From CAZUHB01 sp964620445 (GTDB lineage: Bacteria > Planctomycetota > B15-G4 > CAYZWU01): a stretch of DNA of 64,000 bases. The notes under the pieces are model-generated. The model was not told where the DNA came from. It made no database searches and worked only from the letters and a program-made list of their open reading frames with translations. The number at the start of each line of letters is the position of its first letter. Within the stretch, counting starts at the first letter, position 1. Location: positions 77,453 to 141,452 of the forward strand of contig CAZUHB010000007.1 in assembly GCA_964620445.1 (NCBI GenBank), read 5' to 3'. The translations under genes were made by a program, and so were the position numbers. This document shows, in pieces, positions 24,411 to 34,200 of the stretch.

Positions 24411-26399
24411 ATGGGGAACGAGGATTCGGGCAGAACGCGATGCGGGAAGTGTCTCAGCTACACCGAGTCCGGCTCGAGATTCTGTTCCCAGTGCGGCGCA
24501 CCGGTTGCGGCCGCGGGGAGCGGGCCCTCCTCGGGTCTCGGGAATATGCCGATCGGCACCCTGCTCACACGCGGGATCGTGCTCCTTCTTCTCGTGGCTG
24601 GGGGGACCTATGGAGGGATCCTTCTCTACCGCCATGTGGATCCCCAGTTTCTGAAAGGCGCAGCCACCCCGGTGACGCCCCGGGACGACCGATCGGCCGA
24701 GGAGACACCCGAGAGAGATCCACACGCGGCCGGAATGACGGAAACTCCACCCGAGGAGGAAGAGGATCGTGAGGATCGAAAAGTCTGCCTCACTCCCGAC
24801 GCCCTCCTCGATGCGGTCGGTCCGAGTCTGTGTCTCTTCGTGGGAATGGACTCGAAAGGAGTCGAGTTCACCCGCTCCGCGGCGGTGGCGATCGAGCAAG
24901 GCCTCGCTCTGCCCGCCTCCATTCTGAAGGGATCCTATCTCGGCTGGGTGGCGGCGGCCGATGAAGGCGGCCGCGCCGGGGGAAGCGGCCGCGAAGCGGA
25001 GGTGGTGGTCTACTTCGACGAGTTGCTCGGAGGCGCACTCCTCGACGGGGAGGCCGATCGACCTGTCCTGCCCGGCCGCGACCCGGCGGAACTGGCCGTG
25101 GGTGCACGCCTCTTCCAGGTCCGGCCGGCCGACAAGGGACGGAAACCGGCCATACTGCCCGGTCTTTTTGCCGGACGATCATACGCTCCCGACACCGGCG
25201 CGAAACGCTACCTCTTCACCGGGGACCCCCCGGCGAGGTTGGGGGCGATCATCGTCGACGAGCAGGGACGATTTCTCGGAATCGCTCCACCGGGCCAGGG
25301 TGAGGATCCTTTCGCCTTCATCCCCTCCGCCTTTTTCGATCCGGGGCCGCGGCGCGGGGCGATGACCCTTGCCGACTTCAATTCGATCTACTTCGAGGGA
25401 AGCTTCGACGCCCTTGTGAGAGAAGCGCGTTCCCGCCTGAAAGTGGGAAGCCTGGCCGAGGCGCTCGATCTCTTCGATCAGGCCCGCGCCCGGAATCCAT
25501 TCAGGGGACGCGAGCTCGACGAGGAAGTGCTCAATGTCGTTCTCAACCTCGTCGACCAGCTCACGAAGAGCGGCGCCGCGGGAGAGGCGCTCGAAATCTG
25601 CACGCGCAAGGGGGCCGAGTTCTCCTTCTCCGCCGACCTGATGCTTCTGGCGTTTCGAGCGGCAGCCCAGGTGCAGGAGTTCGCGGCGGCATCGGGGTGG
25701 ATTCTCAAGATCGAGGAGCTGAATCCCGATCTCTACGAACGGCTCCAGGGGGAACATGTGGCGCTCTACCTCTCGTGGAGCGGCTCACTGGTTCATCGCG
25801 ACCAGCGCCGCGATGCGGTTGGCGTGATACGCGAGGGTCTCTCTTTCAGGCCCTGGAGCGCGAGCCTTCACGAGACGCTGGGCAATCTGCTCAAGTCGCT
25901 GCGCGACTACCGCGGCGCGGCGGCCGCCTTTCAGGAGGCTTGCCGGCTCGATCCGGAACGGGCCGCCCACCTCTCTCAAACGATCGAGCTCTGCGTCGAA
26001 CTGCAGGGCCGGCCGGGAAGCGTGTCGATCAACTTCGACCCGGAAGACCACATCTTCTGCCGCGGTTTGATCGATGGCAAGGTGTGGGTCGATTTCATCG
26101 TGGACACGGGAGCCAGTATCACCTCGATTCCCCTGTCGTCCGCAAAGGCGCTCGGCATCAACGTGAAACACATCAATCGCAGGGCGCACATCTCCACCGC
26201 GAGCGGAGAGCTGGATGTTCCCTACATCTCGGTGGAAACGCTCGACGTGGGCGGACTTGTCGTGAAGCAGCCTCATATTCTCATCCACGACCTTCCCGCG
26301 GCCAATGCCGGATACGGCCTGCTCGGACTCAATTTCCTCGACAAGTTCGTTTACAAGATCGACCATCAGTCGGGCCGCATGACGATCAGGCCGCGATAA
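24411..26399 (+). CDS. Zinc-ribbon / membrane / TPR protein with a C-terminal retropepsin-like aspartic protease domain
   Basis: This is a mosaic protein of 662 residues. The start at 24411 is chosen for the GGAGAAAAGCGG before the ATG. Residues 11-28 form a zinc ribbon (C11-x2-C14, C25-x2-C28), then a membrane helix at about 60-80, an acidic linker, and a degenerate beta-rich region at about 130-310 reminiscent of a trypsin-like fold without a clear triad. TPR-like repeats cover about 330-530. The C-terminus is a clan AA aspartic protease domain with VDTGAS (catalytic Asp565) and the flap/hydrophobic signature GYGLLGLNFLDKF, as in bacterial retropepsin-like proteases (TIGR02281 type). Such a single-domain protease should dimerise. 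polA starts 19 bases downstream on the same strand. Confidence 0.8.
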   Translation: MGNEDSGRTRCGKCLSYTESGSRFCSQCGAPVAAAGSGPSSGLGNMPIGTLLTRGIVLLLLVAGGTYGGILLYRHVDPQFLKGAATPVTPRDDRSAEETPERDPHAAGMTETPPEEEEDREDRKVCLTPDALLDAVGPSLCLFVGMDSKGVEFTRSAAVAIEQGLALPASILKGSYLGWVAAADEGGRAGGSGREAEVVVYFDELLGGALLDGEADRPVLPGRDPAELAVGARLFQVRPADKGRKPAILPGLFAGRSYAPDTGAKRYLFTGDPPARLGAIIVDEQGRFLGIAPPGQGEDPFAFIPSAFFDPGPRRGAMTLADFNSIYFEGSFDALVREARSRLKVGSLAEALDLFDQARARNPFRGRELDEEVLNVVLNLVDQLTKSGAAGEALEICTRKGAEFSFSADLMLLAFRAAAQVQEFAAASGWILKIEELNPDLYERLQGEHVALYLSWSGSLVHRDQRRDAVGVIREGLSFRPWSASLHETLGNLLKSLRDYRGAAAAFQEACRLDPERAAHLSQTIELCVELQGRPGSVSINFDPEDHIFCRGLIDGKVWVDFIVDTGASITSIPLSSAKALGINVKHINRRAHISTASGELDVPYISVETLDVGGLVVKQPHILIHDLPAANAGYGLLGLNFLDKFVYKIDHQSGRMTIRPR

Positions 26400-26418
26400 T
26401 CAGAAATCAAGGTAATCG

Positions 26419-29145
26419 ATGAGCCGTAAAAAAAAGCGCAAGCTCTTTCTACTCGACGGGACAGCCCTCGCCTACCGGTCCCACTTCGCCTTCGTCAAGA
26501 GGCCGCTGCTGAACTCGCAGGGCCGCAGCGTGGGCGCCATCTTCGCCTACACCGGAACGCTTCTGCGTATTCTGCGCGAGGAAAAGCCCGACCTGATCGC
26601 CGTGGCATTCGACAGGCCCGAGCCGACCTTCCGCCACGAGAAGTACGCCGAGTACAAGGCGACGCGCGACAAGACTCCCGATGAACTCGTCGAGCAGCTG
26701 CCCGACGTCAAGGCGATCACCGAGGCGCTCGGCGTCCGGCTCGTGGAAAAGGCCGGGTGGGAGGCGGACGATCTGATCGGAACACTCGCGGTGCGGGGCG
26801 CCGAGAGCGGACACGACGTCTTCATCGTGGCCGGCGACAAGGATTTCATGCAGCTCGTCTCCGACGAGATCAGGATCTTCAACATCGCGCGCGCGGACAG
26901 CGACGTGACCCTCCAGGGCATCGACGAGGTGCGGGAAAAGTTCGGCGTCCCGCCGGGGTGTGTCGTCGATGTGCTCGGGCTCATGGGCGACTCGTCGGAC
27001 AACGTACCCGGCGTACCCGGTGTCGGCGTGAAGACCGCCATAAAGCTGATCAACGATTACGGCAGCATGGACGACGTCTACCGGAACCTGGATCAGATCA
27101 AGAGCGCCGCCCTGCGGAAGAAACTGGAGCAGAACCGAGACCTGGCTTTTCTTTCCAGGGAGCTTGTCGTCATCGATTGCGACGCGCCGATCGAGTCCGA
27201 CCTGGAAACGCTCGGGCAGGCGGAGCAGGACACGGCCTTTCTCCAGGAGAAATTCATCGAGTTCGAATTCAACAGCTTCATCCCCTACCTCGACGCAACG
27301 GGCGCGCGCGACGACGTGGACCGGACTTACAACCTCGTCGACGATGACGCCAAGTGCGACGCGCTTCTGAGCCGGCTCGCCGGGGCGCCGGCATTCGGCT
27401 TCGATACCGAGACGACCTCTCTCAACCCGCGCCAGGCCGAGATCGTGGGTGTTTCGATCGCCATCGAGGAGAGGGAGGCTTTTTACATACCCGCCAGCCT
27501 GCCCGGCCGGCTCTTCGGGAACGAGGATTCGATCCTCGACCGGTTCCTCGAAGGTTTTGCCGTCCTGCTTGCCGACCGGGAAAAGGAAATCATCGGCCAG
27601 AACCTCAAGTACGACCTCGCCGTGCTCCGGCGCGCCGGGCTCGATCCGGCCGACGCGCGGCTTTTCGACACGATGGTGGCCCATTACCTCTGCCATCCGG
27701 GCGAGATGCAGCACGGCCTCGATTTCCTCAGCCTCAAGTATCTGGGCGTGAAAAAGATTCCCACCACCGATCTGATCGGCAAGGGCAAGAAGCAGATCAG
27801 CATGGCCGATGTTCCCGTGGAAAAGGTCTGCGAGTACGCCTGCGAGGATGTGGACATGACGCTCCGCCTACGAAACATCTTCGCCCGCGAGCTCGACGAG
27901 ATGGAACTCACCGGCCTGTTCTACGACCTCGAGATGCCGCTCCTCCTCGTTCTCGAGGAAATGGAGCACAAAGGTCTCCGCGTCGACCGAGACGTTCTCG
28001 ACAGCCTGCAGGCCGAGTACGCCCAGCGGGTGAGCGAACTCACCGCCGAGATCTACGGGCTCGCCGGAGAGGAGTTCAACATCAACTCGACGCAACAGCT
28101 CGGAAAGATCCTCTTCGAAAAGCTCGAGGTCCACAAGGAGGTCGGTCTCAAAAGGGTACGGAAGACCAAGACCGGCTACTCGACGAACGCGGCCGTGCTC
28201 GAGTCGATCTCGGCCCACCCGCTCGGACGCCTCCTGCTCGAGTACCGCCGGCTGCAAAAGCTCAATTCCACCTACGTGGAGGCGCTGCCGCGGCTGATCG
28301 AGAAGGAGACAGGCTGCGTCCACACCTCGTTCAACCAGGCCGTTGCGGCCACGGGCCGGCTCTCGTCGTCCGATCCGAATCTGCAGAACATTCCGATCCG
28401 CACCCCCGAGGGGAAGAGAATCCGCGAGGCTTTCGTACCGCGAGAAGAGGACTGGCGGATCCTGTCCGCCGATTATTCCCAGGTGGAACTGCGGATCCTG
28501 GCCCACATCTCGGGAGACGAACGGCTCCAGAACGCTTTCCGCGAGGGGGAGGATATCCACTCCGGCACGGCGTCGCTCATCTTCGGCGTTCCCCTGGACG
28601 GGGTCACGCCCGAGCTGCGCGGCCAGGCGAAGACGATCAACTTCGGCATCATCTACGGGATGGGGCCCCAGCGTCTCGCCCGCGAAACGGGTTTGTCCTT
28701 CGCCGAGGCGAAGAATTTCATCGAGGCCTACTTCGATACTTTTCCCGGGGTGAAGGGGTACATCGACAGTACCCTCGAGCAGGTCGGCGAGACCGGTTTC
28801 GTCTCCACCCTGCTCGGGCGCAAGAGGGCGATCGACGACCTGGACACCATGAATCAGATGGTGCGCGCCAGCATGGAGAACGTGGCCGTGAACACTCCGA
28901 TCCAGGGGACCGCCGCCGACCTGATCAAGAAGGCGATGATCGCCATTCCGCCGGCCCTTGCCGATCGCGGTCTGCGCGCCGTGATGGTTCTCCAGGTTCA
29001 CGACGAGCTTGTCTTCGACGTACCCGGCGATGAAATCGACGCGGTGGGAGCGCTGGTCAGGGCCGAGATGGAGTCGGCCATGGAACTCGACGTTCCCCTC
29101 GTCGTGGACATCGGTGTGGGCCGCAACTGGCGCGAAGCGCACTAG
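26419..29145 (+). CDS. polA: DNA polymerase I
   Basis: PolA fills gaps and removes RNA primers and damage. The 908-residue product has all three domains: 5'-3' exonuclease (about 1-290; KLFLLDGTALAYRSHFAF, VAGDKDFMQLV), 3'-5' exonuclease (about 320-500) and polymerase (about 510-908). Proofreading looks intact: FDTETTSLN (Exo I), GQNLKYD (Exo II) and YACED (Exo III, YxxxD). Polymerase motifs A (DYSQVELRILAH), B (RGQAKTINFGIIYG) and C (QVHDELVFD) are standard. AAGG precedes the ATG. No frame disruption was seen. Confidence 0.98.
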   Translation: MSRKKKRKLFLLDGTALAYRSHFAFVKRPLLNSQGRSVGAIFAYTGTLLRILREEKPDLIAVAFDRPEPTFRHEKYAEYKATRDKTPDELVEQLPDVKAITEALGVRLVEKAGWEADDLIGTLAVRGAESGHDVFIVAGDKDFMQLVSDEIRIFNIARADSDVTLQGIDEVREKFGVPPGCVVDVLGLMGDSSDNVPGVPGVGVKTAIKLINDYGSMDDVYRNLDQIKSAALRKKLEQNRDLAFLSRELVVIDCDAPIESDLETLGQAEQDTAFLQEKFIEFEFNSFIPYLDATGARDDVDRTYNLVDDDAKCDALLSRLAGAPAFGFDTETTSLNPRQAEIVGVSIAIEEREAFYIPASLPGRLFGNEDSILDRFLEGFAVLLADREKEIIGQNLKYDLAVLRRAGLDPADARLFDTMVAHYLCHPGEMQHGLDFLSLKYLGVKKIPTTDLIGKGKKQISMADVPVEKVCEYACEDVDMTLRLRNIFARELDEMELTGLFYDLEMPLLLVLEEMEHKGLRVDRDVLDSLQAEYAQRVSELTAEIYGLAGEEFNINSTQQLGKILFEKLEVHKEVGLKRVRKTKTGYSTNAAVLESISAHPLGRLLLEYRRLQKLNSTYVEALPRLIEKETGCVHTSFNQAVAATGRLSSSDPNLQNIPIRTPEGKRIREAFVPREEDWRILSADYSQVELRILAHISGDERLQNAFREGEDIHSGTASLIFGVPLDGVTPELRGQAKTINFGIIYGMGPQRLARETGLSFAEAKNFIEAYFDTFPGVKGYIDSTLEQVGETGFVSTLLGRKRAIDDLDTMNQMVRASMENVAVNTPIQGTAADLIKKAMIAIPPALADRGLRAVMVLQVHDELVFDVPGDEIDAVGALVRAEMESAMELDVPLVVDIGVGRNWREAH

Positions 29146-29213
29146 GAGGAACGGGAGATCGATCAGGCCCATCCCGCCCCCCCCTCCAGCATCGCCGCGG
29201 GGGCCGCTGCTTT

Positions 29214-31271
29214 CTAGAACGCGAATCCCACGCTCAGGTGCAGCGCCCAGAGCTCCTCGTCGCTGCGGCGGTTCGGATTCCAGCCCCAGTCGAGACGTAC
29301 CGGACCGATCGGCAAGTCGTAGCGAAGCCCGAGGCCGAGAGCGAAGCGGTAATCGTCGAAACCCGCGTCCTGCCTCCGAAGAATCACGTTGCCGCCATCG
29401 GCAAAGAGAGCCGCTCCCAGCCTCTCGTAGAGCGGGGTGCGCAGCTCGATGTTGGCCGTACTGTAAAACTCTCCGCCCGCGGGATCTCCCTGCAACTGGG
29501 GGCCCAGTTCGTGTTCCCGAAACGACCGCACACTGTCGGCGCCGCCGTTGAAGAAACGATGCTGCAAGGGGATCACGGCGGTCTCGGACTGCCGCACGAT
29601 GATCCCGGCGCGCGCGCCCGCGGCAAGCACCCAGCGCCCCGGCCGGTCGAGCGAGAACAGCCACGCCGTTCGTCCGGTGATCCGGTTGAAGGCGAGCGTT
29701 CCTCCCAGGGAATCGTCGGCGACCTCGAACTTGATCTCGTTGAGCATCCCCTTGGTCGGATTGATGCGGCTGTCGCGCCGATCGAGCACCCACCCGGTGA
29801 ACAGGCTGCCGATCGACACCCGGTCGGCGAGCTCGGTATTAGCGAATCCCGGTTCGACGCGGTCCGCGTCGCTCTTCTCGTAGGAGTATCCAAAGGTCGA
29901 CTCGAGCCCGTGTTTCCAGTCCTTGCCCACCGAGGCGATGACTCCATAGTCGCTTTTTAAAAATGACGGAAACTGGCGCTGTTCCGTGTGGATTTCGACC
30001 GTTCCGCTCAGGGGAAGGCCCAGAAAAAGCGGATCGGTCAGACTGCTCTCCACGCGCGCGCCCTTGAAGGATCCCTTGACACCCGACGTGCCCTTTAGTC
30101 CGCGGCCGAAGAGATTGCGGTCGGTGTAGATGATCGATCCGCGCAGCAACTCGTACGATCCGTAGCCCGCGAGAAAGGCCACGTCTCGCGGTTCGCGTTC
30201 GGTCAGCACGAAGGTGATGTCCACGAACCGGGCCTCTCTCAGCGTCGTTTCGACGCGAACCCTGTCGAAAAGCGCCGTGGCATAGAGACGGCTCATCGTT
30301 TCCTCGAGCCGAGCCCCGTTGAACAGAATACCTTCCTCCAGGGTGACGAGGGATGCCAAAAAACCCTCCTCTGTCCGCTCGTTCCCCTCGAATCCGATCC
30401 TTCCCACCTTGCGCTTTTCGCCGGCGCGCACGGTGAAACGGATCGCCACATTTCCGGTGGAGCGGTCGCTGTCGACGTCGGCGCTCACGCGCGGATCGAC
30501 ATGGCCCCGCTTCCGGAAAAAAGCGTAGATCTTTTTCTCGGCTCTCGAAACCCAGGTCGTCGTGAACGGACTTCCCCGCGGTTGCCCGAGGGCATCGACA
30601 AGAGCTTCTTCCCGATAGCCGACATCCACGTCGAATCGGAGCGCGCTGATCGTGAACCGCGGTCCTGGACGGATCACGACATCCACGTCGGCGACCTCTT
30701 CGCTCTCGCGAAAGGTCACCTCGGGCTTATCGACCTCGGCCGTGAGATATCCCTCCGACCTGTACCAGGCGCGGATGAGCCGGGCCCCGTCCTCGACGCG
30801 GCTCTGCACAAAAATAGTGTCCCCCCCCACCCAGGAGGTTTCGGGGCCCGTGAAAAACTGGGAGAGCGTACGGCGCGGCACGTCGCCCCGCCCCCTCAGC
30901 CCGATGCTGCCGAGAACGGCGCGCGGTCCCTCGATGACGCGGAAGACCGCCAGCGCCGGGGGACCGGCGTCGAATTCGTACTCGACCCTCGCCTTGTGAT
31001 ACCCCTGTTCTCTGCAGTATTCCTCCATGGTGAACGCGGCATCGTCGGCCAGGTACTCGCGTCGCTCACGTTCGAGCACGATCAGTTCATCGGCAACGGC
31101 CCGCTCGAGCTGCCTTCGCGACATTTTTTCGAGTCCGCGAAATCGGATCGACAGCTTGTCGCTCGACGCGCTCTCCCCTTCCGCGCCTGGCCCGGACGGC
31201 GCCGAACAGGCGCACAGGGCAAGGGACGTCAGAAAGACCGCGATGATGAGTTTCACGTGGCACGCCTTCAT
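29214..31271 (-). CDS. TamA/BamA-family outer-membrane assembly protein with a lipoprotein-type signal (TamL-like)
   Basis: The 685-residue Omp85 protein has several N-terminal POTRA domains (about 50-350) and a C-terminal 16-strand barrel ending LHLSVGFAF, the Phe-terminated signal for outer-membrane insertion. The L6-type motif is VRSF instead of the usual VRGF/Y (SVRSFREHELGPQL). The start at 31271 gives a signal ending LALCACSAP, with a Cys at a lipobox-like position, so the protein is probably lipidated. Lipidated TamA variants (TamL) are known, chiefly from Bacteroidetes and Chlorobi. Its ATG overlaps the tamB stop (ATGA), so the two are translationally coupled. The longer frame to 31646 is antisense to tamB's end and is rejected. 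Confidence 0.88.
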   Translation of the reverse strand: MKACHVKLIIAVFLTSLALCACSAPSGPGAEGESASSDKLSIRFRGLEKMSRRQLERAVADELIVLERERREYLADDAAFTMEEYCREQGYHKARVEYEFDAGPPALAVFRVIEGPRAVLGSIGLRGRGDVPRRTLSQFFTGPETSWVGGDTIFVQSRVEDGARLIRAWYRSEGYLTAEVDKPEVTFRESEEVADVDVVIRPGPRFTISALRFDVDVGYREEALVDALGQPRGSPFTTTWVSRAEKKIYAFFRKRGHVDPRVSADVDSDRSTGNVAIRFTVRAGEKRKVGRIGFEGNERTEEGFLASLVTLEEGILFNGARLEETMSRLYATALFDRVRVETTLREARFVDITFVLTEREPRDVAFLAGYGSYELLRGSIIYTDRNLFGRGLKGTSGVKGSFKGARVESSLTDPLFLGLPLSGTVEIHTEQRQFPSFLKSDYGVIASVGKDWKHGLESTFGYSYEKSDADRVEPGFANTELADRVSIGSLFTGWVLDRRDSRINPTKGMLNEIKFEVADDSLGGTLAFNRITGRTAWLFSLDRPGRWVLAAGARAGIIVRQSETAVIPLQHRFFNGGADSVRSFREHELGPQLQGDPAGGEFYSTANIELRTPLYERLGAALFADGGNVILRRQDAGFDDYRFALGLGLRYDLPIGPVRLDWGWNPNRRSDEELWALHLSVGFAF

Positions 31272-34200
31272 CGGAAGCGTATCCTGTAGACAAGACCGAG
31301 ATTCATGTCGGCGTAGATATCGCGCTCCACCTGGAGGGACCAGGGCCCCTGAATCCTGTACTCGACGACCACGTTGTCCGTGCCGTCGCGGCCCACCTCG
31401 CTCCCGATGGTCAGCTCGATGCGATCCATGATCGATTCGCCCGACTCGGTCGCCTCGCTGCCGAAGTACTTCTGGTAGAGCTCCATGCCGAGGTAAGCGC
31501 CCACCTGCTTGAGCGCTTCGTTCTCCACGCCTTTCGTGCGCAGGCTCTCGGGCAGCATGCCCGTGGTGACCAGGACGATGACCTCTTCCTCGGGCAGCGG
31601 CGGAATCGTGGCGAAGGTCATTTCCGGATCGTTCAAGGGCCCCCAAGCGGTGAACGAGATGTCGTAGCTCTGACGCCTTCCGCGGGCGGAGAGTTCGACG
31701 TGAGGCATGTAGGGATCGCGTTCGGTGAAGCTGAGCCGCCCGGCGTCGACCTCGAACCGCGAGTTGGGAAACTTGAGGAACATATCGTTGAACGTGGCTG
31801 TTCCCTGGAAGAAAGGATCCCTCCCCGTTCCCCTCAGAAACATGTCGAGGAGGAGTTCGCCGCTGATCAGATTGTTGTCCACCACGACGTCCTTCTCGTT
31901 CCGCGTGACGAGGGCCACGTCGAAAACGAGATCGGCCAGATAGGGATCGGTGAACGAAAAGGGTTGCAGCCGGTCGTCCACGCTGGGCGGTCCCTTTCCG
32001 GGTATGAGAGGGATATACCGCACGAATCGGGTATCGGCCAGAGCCACCTCTCCCGACAGGCGCGGATGTTCGATCGGTCCCTCGAGCACGAGATCGAGAT
32101 CGCCCCTCACTCTGAGCCCCCTGCCCCGTGAAAGAAGCACATGGTCACCGCGGAGCTTCAAGTCGATCGAGGCGGGCGCAAAATCCACGAAGGCGACCGA
32201 TCCCTCCAGATGAACGGGACCGGCTCCCATCTCGGCGTCGAACGAATCGATATGAATCCCGGAGCTGTCCGCCCTGAGGGAGACCTCGATCCCCTCGAGG
32301 GACGGGATCCGGCTCTCGAAGCGCACAACGCCCTCGGTGAGCGACAGGCAGGCGGTGAACCGGGGAGCGGACAGGACCCCTTCCAGGTCGGCATCAACGG
32401 TCATCAAGCCGCCGAGCCGCCGGAGTCCCGGCACGAGCCCGTTGAATCGGGCCAGATCGATTCCGTTGCTCTCGATCCTACCCTTGACCGGCCCGTCCTC
32501 CTTCAGGAGCCCCCTCTTCCCGACAGACTGCCAGCCGATTCCCAGCGGGAAGAGACCGTTGGCTTTCAGGTAGGCGCCTCCCAGTGTTTCCATGGTCAAA
32601 TCGTCGATCGCGAGAGATTCCCCTCCGAACAGGAGCCGGGCGCGCACGTCGACGGGAATCTCTGATCCGTCGCCCTGGAAAGGCAGGACGCCCTGCTCCA
32701 CGGCGAGATCGACGTGGAGGCGGGGGGCGGCGAGGGTTCCTTTTCCTTCGATCGCGACCGACGCACTCCCGGAGATCCCCGTTCCCAGGAGATCGGCATA
32801 GGCGGCGAGATCCTCGCCGTCGACGTGAAAATCGAGTTCGAACGAAGTCTCCTCCCCGGGCAAGGCGAGCCGCCTCCCGGAAGGGTTCTTCAGATCGACG
32901 GACAGGGCGCCCCGCGCCACGGGCCGGCCTTCGCGCGAAAGGTCCAGATCGGAAACGATCAGCCGCCCCTGTTCGAGGCGGCAGGTGGCGCGAAGATCGT
33001 GGGCGACGACCGAACCGAAAACCAAATCCTCCGCTCGAGCGGTCAGTTCTCCCCGCGGGAAATCGAAAGGGCCGAAACAGTCGAATTCCCCCGACACCCT
33101 GCCGGAAAGCCCGGGCGCCATCCCGATCGCCGCAAGATCGATCCGTTCGAAGGTCCCCTCGACCTCGATGCCGCGAGGATCTCCCGGAGCGGCGTCGCAA
33201 GCCAGACTCGAGAGGTCGATCTGGATCGGCATCCGGCCGGATCCCGCTACCGAGCCGATCTGGCTCGAAAAGTCAACGGAGCTCACGCGCAGCGCGCCGT
33301 CCGCGAGGCGAGCTTCGAGGGCCAGGCTCCACGGCAGCGACGCGATCCCGTCCGAAAGGCGATCTGCAATCGCTGCCGGCGTCTTCTCCATGGTGAACCG
33401 CGCCGCCAGATCCGCCCGCGGTGCGGACAGGGGCCCCTCGAGACGGAGAGATCCATCGGCGACACCCTCCGCCCCCCCGGCCCGAGGTATGATGCGGGAC
33501 AGGGTGGCGAGGTTCAGGTCGTGCCATTCGATCGAACCTTCCACCTCCTCGGGCTTCGCGAAGAGCGCCCCTCGGTCGAGATTCCACCCGATCCGCGCCT
33601 CGACTCTTCCTCCATCGGCCAGAAGAAAACCGAGGCGCTCCACCTGGAAATGCCCCGGAGTCAGGCTGGCCCGGAAACCGACATCGTCCACGTCGATCCG
33701 GTCGATCGAAAAACGCTCGACGCGGAGATCGACGTTGCCCGAAAAAGCATCCGTGGTCCCCGAAAGATCGAGCGTGGCCTCCAGCCCTTCCCAGTCGACC
33801 GGTTCGTCATACCCGGCCAGAGGAAGCAACCAATCGAGAAAGGAGGAGTCCGTTCCCGAAAGGGCCGCATGGATCCGCGCCGACCGGTCGGGCATGATCT
33901 CCCCTTCGATCAGGACCGATCCCGAACCGGCGTCGAATCGCGTCGGCGCCACCTCCAGGCGGCCCGCATCGAAATCGACGACGAGCGGATCGGACAAGGT
34001 GATCCCCTTGCCGTCGATATCGCCTTCGAGCCGAGCCACCTCGATGTGAAATCTGTTTTCTCTCCGATCGAGACAGGCGTCTTCGATGCGGATCGACGCC
34101 GAGCGGCTCTCGAAACCGGCCTTCTCGAGTCGGAACACGCCCTCGTCCAGCCGGCCCGCGCCGTCAACGGCCGCTCCGGCGAGCAGTTCGACGGACTCGA

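Noticed and set aside
27868..29793. A 641-codon minus-strand frame spanning the ends of polA and the TamA-like gene
   Set aside because: It mixes the antisense of polA with an alternative frame of the TamA-like gene; both underlying genes are well supported.
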